From NCBI GenBank assembly GCA_964017235.1, contig OZ024936.1, positions 47,295,028-47,359,027 of the forward strand: a stretch of 64,000 bases of DNA, given 5' to 3'. A model generated the notes under the pieces. It made no database searches. It had not been told where the DNA came from and saw nothing but the letters and a program-made list of their open reading frames with translations. Made by a program: the position numbers and the translations under genes. This document shows positions 31,908 through 43,450 of this stretch, piece after piece. The stretch is from Sabellastarte sp. h YS-2021. Lineage: Eukaryota > Annelida > Polychaeta > Sabellida > Sabellidae. Positions within the stretch are counted from its first letter, which is position 1. Each line of letters opens with the position of its first letter.

Positions 31908-32299
31908 TTTTGGGGCATCCTTGACCCTCTTGTTATTAATATACACACAGTAAAATTTTAAACTGATATTTCTAAACCCACATTCACTGAGTCCATGTCT
32001 TTTTGTTCATTTGTATTTCGTTAAACTATGTCATCTCCCAGCTTTTGTTTCTGTTCAAATGTAACTTTCCGTACCAATGTATATATACCAAAAAATGTAT
32101 CCTGTTATCTGGACTTTCATTGTTGATGAGAAAAGTTTGCTACCCCGACCCTATTTGACCCTTGCCCATTTTGTCAGTAATCCAAATTTCAAAATAATAC
32201 CGTACTGTAAAAGAATCTGAGAATTGTGACACATTCATTCGGTCACTGATTGCTTGTTTTTGGTGTATTATTTGTTACAACCATGTACCTTTTTCCCAG

Positions 32300-32520
32300 G
32301 TGACCCTGAGGATCTGGTCAACGTAGGATCCCAGAAAGAGGCTCACTTAAGCGGTTGGCGGGATTTAGAGTCTCTGAGTCTCCTAAATCTTGTGTATGAT
32401 GTCACACCCTCGAATCTGGTTACCATGGTGATCACAGAAGTGGGCATGGTGCCCTGTACATCAGTACCAGTGGTACTTCGAGTGAAACAGACTGAAGCTG
32501 AAATGATACAGTTATCTTAA
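32300..32520 (+). CDS. EIF2B4: EIF2B4 coding exon 11 (stop codon)
   Basis: Encodes residues 426-498 and TAA at 32518-32520. GDPEDLVNVGSQKEAHLSGW, then LLNLVYDVTPSNLVTMVITE and VGMVPCTSVPVVLRVK match the conserved C-terminus (LxLLNLxYDVTPxxxVxxVITExGMIPxxSVPVVLR). The last ~9 residues (QTEAEMIQLS) are lineage-specific. Acceptor TTTTCCCAG ends at 32299 and the phase-1 codon G|GT closes as Gly. Confidence 0.98.
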
Positions 32521-32683
32521 TGACTGTAAAATGTAAAAATCATCCATTTCATTTTCTCAGTTACATAATGTCAGAGTAATGCAAACTGTATATATTTAGA
32601 AGGTTTAATGGACATTGTTAAAAGGCCATTGGACCAGTATCTACAAGTCACTTAACAAAGATTCTGGACCTGTATTCACAAAG

Positions 32684-32871
32684 ATTCTTAGAATTTTTCT
32701 TAGAATTACACTTAAGTCTAAGAAAAATTCTATGGTAAGAATTTTCTTATTCTTTGAATTAAATCCTATTCACAAAATAATTCTTAGCTAAGAATAGACA
32801 TAAAAGGAAATGTATGTAATTCTTAGAATTTGTCTTAGACAAAGTGTAATTCTAAGAAAAATTCTAAGAAT
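32684..32871. repeat. Palindromic MITE-like element in the EIF2B4 3'UTR region
   Basis: Left arm ATTCTTAGAATTTTTCTTAG continuing to AATTACACTT (32684-32713) has a perfect 30-bp reverse complement ending at 32871. An outer phrase GGACCTGTATTCACAAAG (32667) is of the type seen at the ends of the 44407 element. If transcribed in the EIF2B4 3'UTR it would form a long hairpin. Confidence 0.85.
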
Positions 32872-33147
32872 GCAGATCTTGGCATATATGAACAGAAAGT
32901 TAGAAATTTTAAAATAATATAGAGGCTGCATTTCAATACAGTACACACAATAGACAACTTTATATGTAACACTCTGTTCTGGATGTCGATTTGCAATCAG
33001 TTGCTGTAATATAATCACCAAAAGAAATATATTTTCTTAATGAGTGAATGGTAAGCGAGAACCTTGAACCCTGTTTTTATCTGGTATAGAAAAATCTAAA
33101 TGTGATTTATCAGATTATATTTTGGCCCGTGAAAAAATATCTGCACA

Positions 33148-33153
33148 AATAAA
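33148..33153 (+). promoter_or_regulatory. Candidate polyadenylation signal of EIF2B4
   Basis: AATAAA about 630 nt after the stop codon, followed by TG/T-rich sequence. It is the first canonical hexamer downstream in the plus strand that I see. Use is not proven. Confidence 0.45.
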
Positions 33154-34010
33154 TGCCTGGATTACTGATTATAATTAATAATATTTATTTTGGAATTCAG
33201 ATAAAAAAAATCATCTTATTTTGAACTTCATCTCCGTGTTGCAATGTAAACTTAATGCATTATTTATTATCTGTAAGGTTGTGTTGGGATGAAAAGTAAA
33301 TTTGGAAACTGGGTCCTGAAAACAAAAATTTGACCAGATTCTTTCAAATTAGTAGTCGCCTAACTGTAAAATATTCCAACGGTGTTCAAAAAACATAGCC
33401 ACAACTAAAGTACAGTTTTTTTTGTCCTTAAAATTTGAAGTTTTGGGTATTATTCATGGTATATTGACAAATTGTGATACAGGTACTCATTATTAAACAT
33501 GTCTATGCATTTTTTTTTTAATTTATTATTTGTTTTTTTTGTAAGATTTCTGTTTATGTTGGAATTGGTTCTTGACATCTGTAACAAGATTTTGGTTGCA
33601 TGTATATAAATCGAACTTAAATCAGTTATCCAATTTACTGGGTGTTGACAAAGGTTTCCTTATGAAAGCTAATCACTTGCAATTAAAAGCTACCTCACAA
33701 GCTTGCAACACACCATTGGTAGCAGAGAAGCTATTGCCTTTTAGATTTGAAGTGCTGATTTGTCATTAATTGTCCAGTATGACCATATGTTGAATGCAAG
33801 GAGTCCCAATCTTGATATGACCTTGTACATTTTAGAGAACCATGAAGTGGATTTTCTGACAGGTTAAACTTCATATTCTATGGCCCTCTACATATATACC
33901 CCAGTCACACTAGAGGCGGTATTACTTACATTTATTGGTGTCCAAAAGCCCTGAAGAGAATGGAGGCAGAAATTTTGAACATTTCAAAACTTCTGTGTGT
34001 ATTGATTTTA
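33154..34010. other. Intergenic sequence, nothing recognised
   Basis: AT-rich, with T-runs near 33510. Short open frames show no recognisable protein. Confidence 0.5.
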
Positions 34011-34011
34011 T

Positions 34012-34110
34012 TGCGCTTCAATAGCTTATCATGTGGAACTGAATGCTTTCTCTGGAGGCCACAGGCATCTGGTCAACATCCATGAAAAATAGACGTTTAG
34101 TATGGATCCC
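34012..34110. repeat. Half copy of the 5266-5447 MITE
   Basis: GCGCTTCAATAGCTTATCAT, GGAACTGAATGCT, AGGCATCTGGTCAAC and AATAGACGTT parallel the left half of the 5266 element. The right half is not recognisably related. Confidence 0.65.
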
Positions 34111-34339
34111 CATGCTGAGACTGTACCATAACTGTAATCTCACGTCTAATCCTTCCTCTCTCGTTGGCTGCGCAGCTAGCAAGCGTTTGAAAATAAGCTT
34201 ACAATTTCACTGGTTTCTCAAAATATACATATTGTTGGATGTTATAATTCAGCCATTTGTTTATTTTTATTGCATAGACCATTCTAACATAGTTTGAAAA
34301 GTGCATTATTGTTTGTGAGTTTTCCGCTTTTCATCTCAG

Positions 34340-34735
34340 ATCTTATTGCAGTAAAAATGTCTTCCCACCAAATAAGTGCAAAGCCCAGATCATCTAAATG
34401 CTGGCACTTTGTTTCCTGCTTGACACCTACAATTATTGCCCCACATGCAGGGAATCTGGCAAGGGAGATGACCCCTGTGTCACAAATTAGTCTCCATGCA
34501 ATATCTGTGCAAACTTTTCTGACGAACAGCAAATTAAGATTAAGCACAGACGCAGGTATGTCAGGAAATGACATCGGATCCTTGCAATACTAGTAAAGAT
34601 GATGATCTTGACTTATTGGGGGATGACACTGAGGCGTTTTCTAACTCTCCAACAGACCTTGAGGGTGCTGCTAATAATTTGTTTTCTTCACCTCCACGTC
34701 CCCAACCTGAATTCATGTGTCTGTCCTATCTGTCC
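34340..34735 (+). pseudogene. DIRS-type retroelement gag, N-terminal remnant
   Basis: Across two frames the segment reads YCPTCRESGKGDDPCVTN, SPCNICANFSDEQQIKIKHR and then SKDDDLDLLGDDTEAFSNSP with ADLEGAA-like sequence. This is the Cys-rich CPxCRExGKGxDPC...PCxxC start and acidic region that I associate with DIRS gag-like proteins. Frameshifts and stops make it non-functional. The coding similarity ends near FSSPPRPQPE, where a different repeat begins, and appears to resume near 37290. Confidence 0.65.
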
Positions 34736-35640
34736 GATCGTCAACATTTTGGTTTCAAGACTCTAACTCAAACATGCGCAATTTGAAACTTATCAGGGTG
34801 GTTGCTTTCGATGTTGGTGCCATTTGGAAAAACAATATGGCCGCCATCTTATAATTCCATTCCTGGGCTCTAACTCAAAGACGCTTCAGCCGATCAATTT
34901 GAAACTTAAAAGAGTGGTAGGGCACCACCTAAAGTAGGTTGCTTTTGAAGTTGATGCCATTTTGAAAAACAAGATGGCCGACATGGCTGCCATCTTGAAA
35001 TTGCATTTCCAGGCTCTAACTTGAACATGCTACCACCTATTGATTGCAAGCTTCCAGAGTGGTTGTCTGCTTCCCGTCTCCTCTTTTGGGGGCAAATAAG
35101 GGTCTGATATTGCCCACCATTTTATTCTCCCACTTGCTACCTTCCGATCAGCCATTTTAGAGGTCAGTATGTTTCATTACTGGACAACAGAAGAAAGACC
35201 AGAGCTGTGCACATGCTCAGTGTAACTTTTTGCCTTAATTTCCATGCTAATGAGAGTATAGAATAACTTTTTTTAAATAAGTTATTTTTTTATATAGTAT
35301 AAAATAACTTTTTTTGACTGGCCAATAACAGTGAGGTGGCGGAAGTGTACTTTTGTAAGTCAAGGTCATTTTGGCTTATACCAGTCCCTTTTTCTGTGAA
35401 AATGGACTGGTATCCAGTCTACATGGAGTGGTAGCACAGGGTGGTAGCACCCAGGCTAGGTTTTTTTTTCGAAATTGGTGCAATTTGGAAAAACAAGATG
35501 GCTGCCATTGTGAAATTCTGTTTACAGACTGTAACTTATAGATGCTTCTGCTAATCCATTTCAAACTTGACAAAGTAGAAAGACAGACCCCAGCACCATT
35601 TTGATATATCCAGGACCAGTATCACGCTATCATGTTGCAT
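34735..35640 (+). repeat. ~130-bp tandem repeat with AAGATGGCCGCCAT motifs
   Basis: Units carry CTCTAACTCAAAGACGCTTC-like, CAATTTGAAACTTA and AAAACAAGATGGCCGCCATC-like phrases at about 34765, 34870, 35020 and 35480. It is interrupted by unrelated sequence (35060-35440). It seems to be inserted into the DIRS remnant. Confidence 0.65.
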
Positions 35641-36018
35641 ACATCTGGCATACATCCATTCTGTTGATATGACAAGTATGCGTCACTATCCCTGATGCTG
35701 ATTTGTGCTACCCACCTTTTCAGGTCTAGAACCCCAGTTTTCTTGTCTGTGTTTTAGTCATGCTGCAAACATTACTACCTCTTCAATTATTACCTCTGTG
35801 AAGATATTAGTTTCACGGTGGTTTTCAAGTTAAATTTGGAGAGTTATCTGATCTGCTGGATACAAAAAATAATAATCCAGATTTACCATGTTATTACATG
35901 CCTTGGCAGAGATAGTGCTCTTGAGTTAAAATTTTGTTCTTTTCATGTTGAAGTGCAGTTGGCTCAGAAAATTTAACCACTAATTTGAATCATTCGGTAG
36001 TGCTCGGTGAATTAACTA

Positions 36019-37074
36019 CAGTCCAACCTGCTTTAGCAACCACGTGCAAGGAGCAACCACCCTGGAGAACCACCAAGGCATTTTACATTAATTTAAACCT
36101 GCGAAGAGCAACCACCTGCAACCAGCAACCACCATTTTTATGTCCCAAGAGAGCCATGAACCTGCAAAGCAACCACCCTTTATTTTCAGAAAGTCCCAAT
36201 GTACTTTACATTCATGATATATGTTTTGCACAGCTCATTAACACCTAGAATACAATGTTCATCCTACCTTCATTAATCATTGTAATAAATATAACTATTC
36301 TTTAAAAATACTTCACTTTAATATTGTACAAGTGTATACATATAAACTATGTACATACATTTTTTTGTTTTATGCACTGAACTTTTCACGGCAGTTTTCT
36401 ATGCCAGTATTTTAATACAATGTGTATGCAAAACAGAAAGGTACATAAACAGTGGAAAAGAGTCAACATCAGATCAAGTTATTATCTTTGCTTACAGGTT
36501 TCAGTGAAGTGGGGGTTTTGTTTTTGTTTGTCTATAGGATTACTCGTGAATAGGTTGTTTCAGTAGTAACTGGACAATGGATTAACACCCCACCATTGTG
36601 CCTCACCTTAATGACAATTAGATCTCATAGAAGTGACTCTAGGTTGTATGTTATTGTGTACAGCTCACTCCTGAGTTCACTTCATAGCTTATACTAGTAC
36701 AAGCTTATACACCTCATCACATATACATAGCAGTTAATTTTAAACTATGTTTTATCTTCATACAAATAAAAAAAAAATAAAAAAAAAAGGAAATCAAAAT
36801 AAATCTTTTGAAATGTAGTCCTAAGTTAAAATGCTTAACACTTTGACTGTACCTTAGTTCCCTAATTTACATATAAATTTGTTAACAACCTGCTTAATGT
36901 TTCATATTTTCCTCATACATAATACTCTTCCTAGTGAATGTGAAAACCCCCCTCTAGAGAGCACATAACTCTGACTCATGGCCCTCATAACTGAACCTGC
37001 GAAGAGCAACCACCTGCAAAGAGCAACCACTTTTGCATTTTCCCCTGGGTGGTTGCTCTTCGCAGATTCAACTG
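36019..37074. mobile_element. Pogo/Tigger-like MITE with TA flanks
   Basis: Left end CAGTCCAACCTGCTTTAGCA, right end ...CGCAGATTCAACTG, inverted repeats of the CAGTTGAACCTGC type flanked by TA (36017-36018, 37075-37076), as in pogo/Tigger elements of the Tc1/mariner superfamily. Subterminal sequence consists of repeated GAGCAACCACCTGCAA-like units facing each other at the two ends. No transposase remnant seen, and the middle is AT-rich. Confidence 0.8.
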
Positions 37075-37289
37075 TACTTTGTACTGTACTGTAATTATTT
37101 AAAAAATAATTTGTTCATGCCTAATTTGCATGAATTATAATAATTTTCAGCCTTTATTAGACTAGCTCATTTGTAAACCATTTGCTTTGCATGTGAAACT
37201 TTGACGTATGGATAAATAATTCTGACCTCTAGCATGGCTATGACAATGGGTTCACAGTCATTTTATTGCATTAATATATCTTATGGACA

Positions 37290-37955
37290 ATTAGCTATAC
37301 CAGTTGATGCTGACCTGTCCCGCCAAACATTAGAAAAGAAACAACCAACAAGAAGTCATCGTCCAAGTCATCCAGTTCTACCAGCTCTGCTATTGATGAT
37401 ATTAAGGCACTTGATGTTAAGTGGTAAGAGAGATTCATGCTTCATGATGTGAGGCCATGCTTCTGGCAAAGACTTTGTAACCTACTGGTCAGCGGGTTTT
37501 TCAACAGGTCTCTATGCCAGTTTCACCACTGAAGCAGCCACCCGCCAGTATTGTCACTGCAGAGACACCTTTTATTCAACCTCTTCAAACTAGCCTGCTA
37601 CTCGTACCGGTAAGGTGCCAAAGTTGGAGTCCGATTACTACCAGTTAGAGCCAGCCTACTACCAGTACCAATGAGATGCCAATGTTGCAGTCTATCGGAC
37701 AGTTCAGGCAATTTACTGCCAGTCAAAGCCAACCTAGCACCAGTTCCAGAGAGATGCCAGTGTTGCAGTCTATCGGACTGGTCAGCCAGATAATTTCCAA
37801 TCATAATCCTACCAGCAAGAAGGTCCTGTCTAGTACTTCAGTTTCTGGTGCTGCTTCTGACTTTGAACAACAGATGTGCCCTATGGAGGGAGAAGGTGGG
37901 TTTCCTGACCAAGAGGCTGTTATACTAAAACCAGATCAACAGCTTTTCTGAAGAG
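37290..37955 (+). pseudogene. DIRS-type gag remnant, C-terminal part
   Basis: One frame reads KETTNKKSSSKSSSSTSSAI followed by DDIKALDVKW and ERF, the Ser/Lys-rich linker and coiled-coil KWSxRFxxLE start of DIRS gag proteins. At 37640-37800 a ~66-bp unit with GAGATGCCARTGTTGCAGTC is tandemly repeated. Many stops. Confidence 0.6.
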
Positions 37956-38469
37956 CAGAATTGCCGGTAACTGTGTCAGGTTGTTCATGAGGTGGCATCA
38001 GAGTTCCCATAAATGACAATTACTATGTAACAAAGAGGGTTTTGTGAAAATGGCTGAAAGGCCAGACGTTTGTGGACAATGTTGAGACTTAGGATGTAAA
38101 TTGTTTTGCTGTGAATCATGTAGCATTTGTTGCTGGGCAGCTGCAAAGGAAAGGCACAAGACCCATTGTAAAACAAAATATGTGAAAAGTGTTCCCTGTG
38201 TAGATCAGTTGCCTTCTGTCCAACGTATCATCAATGTCCACACTGCTGCTCAAAATCTGCCTGTAGGGGCTAGCTAGGCTGAACCAGTTTTGGGAAACTT
38301 GGGCTGCCCTAGGGGTCAGCTCCAAGGTAAGAATCCCCCAAGAAGGCCCTCCCTTACGGGACTGACAAACTTTCATCAGGGACAGCTACCTGATGGAGGC
38401 ATTACATGAACTTATTCAAATCAATTCAGTAGAAAAGGTCTAAATTCAGACATTTCTCGCCTTCTTCAA

Positions 38470-38775
38470 CAGACTTTTCTTGGTTCCAACACCAAGCAAT
38501 AGGTGGAGACTTATTCTGCATCTGAGCTCACTGAACAAACTTCTAAAATCCGAGAAATTCAAAATGGAGAGACAAAGCACAAGGATTTTCTTGCAGAAAG
38601 GCAAAAGGGTAACATCCATAGATTTCAAACACGCTTACTTCCATATCCAATTAATCCCACAGTCCAGGAAATACCTGCGTTTTCACATTCAGGATCAATC
38701 CTACCCTTTCAAAGCTCTACTGTTTGGTCTGCCCACTGATCCAATGGAATTCACAATGTAAGTCAAAATGATGGC
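38470..38775 (+). pseudogene. DIRS-type reverse transcriptase remnant
   Basis: Open for 93 codons: RWRLILHLSSLNKLLKSEKF, KMERQSTRIFLQKGKRVTSI, DFKHAYFHIQLIPQSRKYLR and FHIQDQSYPFKALLFGLPTD. This matches the DIRS RT block (WRxIxxLxxLNxxxxxxxFKMExxxxxxxLxxGxxxxxxDLKDAYFHIPIHPxxRKYLRF...LPFGLxxAPxxFT). Asp of RT motif A is kept; the C-terminal catalytic part is lost. Flanked by gag and recombinase remnants in the expected order. Confidence 0.85.
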
Positions 38776-39460
38776 ACAAAACCAGGATATAAGAATCCAC
38801 CAGCACCTACACATTTGTTTGGTCAGAGTGACACTCCACAAAACTTGTCTCCACCATACCCTAGTAGCTATGGGTCAGGAATCGGGTTGAGAAGTCCAAA
38901 CTGGAACCCAAGCAAATCTTCGATTCTCACCGACCCTCACTGTCAGGTCAGGCAGCTCATGTCCCCCATAGGCCTGTTAACAGCTACAGAGAAACAAATC
39001 CACCTTGGTCGGCTCTACATGAGGCGATCCAGTGGCACCTGAAAAATCATTGAAGGATTCCAGAATCACTAAAAAAGGTGATCCCAATCCCAAGATCTCT
39101 CCTCCCCACACTTAAAATGGTGGCTCCAAGAGGCAAATGTCCTTCAAGGTCAGTGACTACACCCACCCCTACACTAAAGCCATGATCTTTACAGATGCCT
39201 CAATAACTCCTTCTATCTTGAGAGGATCTGGATCCATATGCCTTCCCACCAGTAGCCATTCTGGGCAAGGTGGTGGTGAAACTAAGGGACTATCCTCACA
39301 GGAGAGTCATCCTTATTGCTCCAGGGTGGCCAAACATGTCCTAGTTCTGGTATCTATTAGCCGTGTGTAGGGAGATCCCTCTGTGACTGCCCAACTGGCC
39401 CAGTCTGCTGACCCAACCATTCAGTCATACTCCACATAAGAATCTGTCGAACCTAGATCT
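38776..39460 (+). pseudogene. DIRS-type RNase H / linker remnant
   Basis: Decayed over several frames. MIFTDASI recalls the RNase H TDAS start, and YAFPPVAILGKVVVKLRDYP, HRRVILIAPGWPNMS and FWYLLA match the AFPPxxLIxKVLxKIxxDxxxxxLIAPxWPxxxWFxxLL stretch before the recombinase in DIRS elements. Confidence 0.65.
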
Positions 39461-39494
39461 CCATGCCTTTCTCCTAGAGGTTCCATAAGGTTCC

Positions 39495-40240
39495 TCTGAG
39501 TCAGTGGCAGCACGAATTGAGACTCCTCAAAGAAGCTCAACCAGATCAGTCTATGAAGCAAAGTGGACCATTTTTACAATATGATGCCACAGAAATCAGG
39601 TGGACTTCAGGGCCATCCAATCAATAGCCGACTTCCTGTTCTATTTGTTCAGGACAGGAAGTTGCAGCCAAGTACTATAGATGATACAGATCAGCCATAT
39701 CAAACAAACTAGAAAATTCCCCCATCAATGTCAGCAAGGGCGAGAATCTCATTCGTCCCCTGGCTACATAAAAACATCAGATACGAGACTGACTGGTCCC
39801 TCATGTCTCTACCCCTCACCCAGTTTTCTATCAACCAACCAGCTGGCCAAAGAGGATCCAGACAGGGTGGCCCCAGTGGTTATTCCTGCACTAACCCTAA
39901 CTCTGGATAAATCACTCAAGTCAGGACCTCAGGCAGAACAAAGAACTGATCTTTGTGTCCTTAAAGAAAGGTTTAACAAAGATATATCTCATGTCACTCT
40001 CTCATCATGGATCAAGAAGATGCTGTGAGCTCTCTGATCAAGAGGCTATTACTCTACATCAATTTTAAAGCCCGTGATGTTAGGGCCTTTGCTGCTGTCA
40101 AGACCTTCCTGTCAGGAGTTTCCTAAGAACAGTTATCAGCCTGTTACTGAAAATCCCACCTTAGACAGTTTTACTTTGAAGGATGCGGCCTAGGCTGATT
40201 TCTCTTTCATCTGGGCCCGGTAGTGTCCACCCAGAAGATC
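39495..40240 (+). pseudogene. DIRS-type tyrosine recombinase remnant
   Basis: Starts SSESVAARIETPQRSSTRSV, YEAKWTIF, and continues SIADFLFYLFRT, DTRLTGPSCLYPSPSFLSTN, QLAKEDPDRVAPVVIPALTL, FNKDISHVTLSSWIKKM, KARDVRAFAAVKTFLSGVS and EQLSACY. These are in the order of DIRS YR proteins, including the region of the HxxR catalytic box (here ARDVRA, so the His appears lost). Several stops and frame changes. A tyrosine recombinase instead of an integrase is the hallmark of DIRS/YR retroelements. Confidence 0.85.
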
Positions 40241-41039
40241 CACCACTAGCCAAAACACAAATAAGCAGCATACCATCTTGCCTAGCAGGGCTTTTAATGT
40301 AGCAGTGGCCTGCCAAAAGACTACCAGCTAGACTCCTGTTCCTTTCAAAGAGGAACTGAACTCGTACCTCATTTCCCCACCTCAGAGGTCTCATTAAAAG
40401 GAGTATGCCGACCGGGAATTGTCCATTAGGTAAGGTATTAAGTTACAAAAAAAATTTAATTTACTTATTAATTTGCAATTTAGCTAGTTATAGCTATATC
40501 CATAATTGTATCCCCGGACGAAAGTCGGGGATACTTAGGATTCAGTACAGTCACGCCGCCGCCCCCACCACTGCCGCAAAGATTTCCTTTCGGATGTGAT
40601 AACTTAAAAAATATCTTAGTTAGACCTTTCAAATTTGGTATGTGGGTATATATGGGCAATGCCACGAACCCTATTGTTTTGTGACCTTGACCTTTAATTT
40701 CAAGGTCAGTGGTGGCCTCTTAAAGGTCAGATTTTGGCCATTTTTTCACATTTTGGCCCAGTTCTCATTATACAGAAAGTTAAATCAGCCTATGGGTGGT
40801 ATATATAATACATATCTTTGTCCTCTGTAAGCATGCAGAAATTTGACCTTGAAGCTCTTCACTGAAGGTTATCCACAGACTGGCAAAGTACCTCACCGAG
40901 GCCATTTTGGCCTTTTTGGAGATATTTTCACACTTAATACGGACTATATTACATGGAAACTATTGAAAATGGCTTTGGAGGTTGAGTACGTGATGGAGTA
41001 GCAGCATCCAGGCTTACTGGTTACATAGGATTGTTGGTT

Positions 41040-41520
41040 ATAGAGAAAATCTGCTGATTCCACAGTTATGGACAGGAAGAAGGCAGTTGTTTCATATAAG
41101 CCTACCCCTACTGAGAAGTAGTCTAATTTGCCCAGTTCTGCCAGCTCCTATGAGTTTTCGCAGAACTGTGGAGCCACCAGGAACCGGTTACAGAGCATTA
41201 CTTCACCTATAATCGGCTAGGCCCTGGTACTGGGCAAGTCCACACTACTGGCTAATCGACCAGCAGAAGCCTTTTAAGGGTCCAAGTGGCCGTCTTAGAC
41301 CAACCAATTACTGCCTTGGTTACAGAAATTCTTACACCAGTCATTGGTCCCGGTGAGATGACTGTCTCAACCTACTAGACAAGTCAGCCAGCCTACTGTC
41401 AGGACCTGCTAGCTGGTCGAAAGTGACTATAGATATATATAGACTTTCCCAACAAGATTTGTCCAACTACCTGTCAGTCTTATCTTATCAGACCCTATAC
41501 CAGCCAGTTATTGGTTGTTT
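41040..41520. repeat. Insertion in element IV, possibly DIRS gag-like
   Basis: CCAGTTCTGCCAGCTCCTAT and CCAGCCTACTGTCAGGACCT recall the Ser/Pro/Gln-rich gag linker at 37.6 kb, but I cannot align it with confidence. Direct repeats GAGTACGTGATGGAGTA (40985) and GAGTACATGATGGAGTA (41578) flank the stretch. Confidence 0.3.
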
Positions 41521-41999
41521 GTGACCTTCAATTTCAAGGTCACTGGTGGTCTCTTAAAGGTCAGATTTTGGAGGCTGAGTACATGATGGAGTACCAGCAT
41601 CCAGTTTGTTGACTTTGGCTGTTGTTTTCAAGGTCACCTTAGGCCTGCTAAAATGACTCAAAATGGTACCTTAGACTGTCAGGTCATATACCTCCTTTAG
41701 TATTGGCTGTTACTGCTCTAACAAAAAATATATATATATATTATACCTTCTCAAATTTGCAGGATATATTCATAACCATAAAATCTTGCCTGGGAATATT
41801 TTTGGCCTGATTTTGAAAAACAAGATTGCCGCCAGGAACGTTTATTCGACTTAAAGCAAGAACTTTTGTTGGCCCTCTAGAGCAAAGGGTATTATAGGTA
41901 GAGATCTCAAATTCGCAGAATATGTTCCGCATTACAAAATCTTGACTGGAAATATTTTCAGTCTCATTTTGAAAAACAAGATGGCCGCCACGGGCATTT

Positions 42000-43450
42000 T
42001 TTGTCAGTCATGAAAAGTGCTTATATCTCCCTTATTATTGGTCCTAGAGGTTTGGGAAGGAAACCAACCTATAGGAAATCATGGGCTGGGAATCTTTTGG
42101 TGTGGTCAGATTTGACCTTGGGCTCCCCCTTCAAGGTCAAACAAGGATAGCAAAACCTAAAAGTGCTCATCACTTGCTTATTATTGGTCCTAGAGGTTTG
42201 CGAAGTGAAACCAACCTATAGGAAATCATGGGGCCAGGAATCTTTTGATATTGTCGGATTTGACCTTGGATCCCTCCTTCAAGGTTAAATGAGGATACTC
42301 AAACTTAAAAGTGCTTAAAAGAGGTTTGGGATGGTAAATCAACTTAAGGAAATCATGGGCTGGGAATCTTCTGGTGTGGTCAGATTTTACCTTGGATCCC
42401 TCCTTCAAGGTGAAATGAGGATAGTTAAAATTAAAATGCTTATAACTCGCTTATTATTGGTCCTAGAGGTTTGGGATGGTAAACCAACCTATAGGAAATC
42501 ATGGGCTGGGAATCTTTTGGTGTGGTCAGATTTGACCTTTGACCCTTCTTCAAGGTCAAACGAGGCTAGCCAAACTTAAAAGTGCTCATAGCTCGCTTAT
42601 TATTGGTCCTACAGGTTTGGGATGGCAAACCAACTTACAGGAAATCATGGACCAGGAATCTTCTTATGTGGTCAGATTTGACCTTGGACCCCTCCTTTAT
42701 ATCTCACTTATTATTGGTCCCTAGGTTTGCAATGTGAAATCAACCTATTGGAAATCATGGGCTGGGAATCTTTTGATATGGTCAGATTTGACTTTGGGCC
42801 CTTCCTTCGAGGTCACACCAGGATAGCAAAATCTAAAGTGCTTCTAAATCACTTTTTCTTGGTCCTAGGGGTTTGTAATGTGAAAGCATCATATAGGAAA
42901 TCATGCGCTAGGAATCTTTTGATGTGATCAGATTTGAGTTTTGGACCCTCATTCCCCATGGGCCCCCCCAACAGAAGCCAATTGCCAAAGAAAACAAGCA
43001 ATTGGGAATAAATATACTATATATTAATCTACTAAAATTGTATATTTTACTGACATGTAATACAAACACAGGAATTAAACATTTCTCATCCAGAGCATTA
43101 CTATTTATTACTGACAGTTAATTACAAATGAAATTACTAGCATTGGCAAATAATACTGAGCCAAGGCTTGAAAAGCTTTAAGAAATTACTGGCATTGGCA
43201 AAACGACAGCTGCAATTTACTAAGCCAAAATTTACTAGAATTAAACATTAATCATGCATTGACAAGGAAAGCATTACACAATACTACCTCAATGCAAGTT
43301 ACGGTTTTCTTTCAAGGTCAAATGAGGATAGCCAAAATTAAAAGTGCTTATAACTCGCTTATTTGTGTTCCTAGAGGGTTGCAATGTCACACCAACCTAT
43401 TGGAAATCATGGGCTAAGAATCTTTTGATGTGGTCAGATTTTACCTTGGT
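42000..43450 (+). repeat. ~150-bp tandem repeat, ~7 units plus one after an insertion
   Basis: Recurrent CTTATTATTGGTCCTAGAGG, TAGGAAATCATGGGCTGGGA, ATCTTTTGATGTGGTCAGAT and CCTTCAAGGTCAAACGAGGA at about 42032, 42179, 42320 (partial), 42452, 42598, 42709 and 42859. An AT-rich non-repeated segment (42960-43310) interrupts the array, which resumes with one unit at 43312-43450. Core of element IV. Confidence 0.92.

Larger units (their letters stand above)
381..32520 (+). other. Gene span: EIF2B4, eIF2B subunit delta, 11 coding exons
   Basis: eIF2B is the guanine nucleotide exchange factor that recharges eIF2 for translation initiation. The delta subunit belongs to the alpha/beta/delta regulatory core that senses phosphorylated eIF2 in the integrated stress response and acts in the cytosol. 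Exons are 381-533, 4197-4353, 11040-11223, 18092-18206, 19867-19943, 22218-22320, 24489-24616, 26522-26613, 26807-26892, 28005-28185 and 32300-32520. All introns are GT-AG and every phase matches, giving 1497 nt (498 aa plus stop), close to the ~520 aa of vertebrate homologues. Residues ~1-110 are basic and low in complexity. From ~120 the protein has the helical N-terminal domain, and from ~290 the Rossmann-like C-terminal domain shared by eIF2B alpha/beta/delta. No interrupting stop or frameshift is seen, so the gene looks intact despite heavily transposon-loaded introns. Identification is by remembered family motifs, not by a search. Confidence 0.95.
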
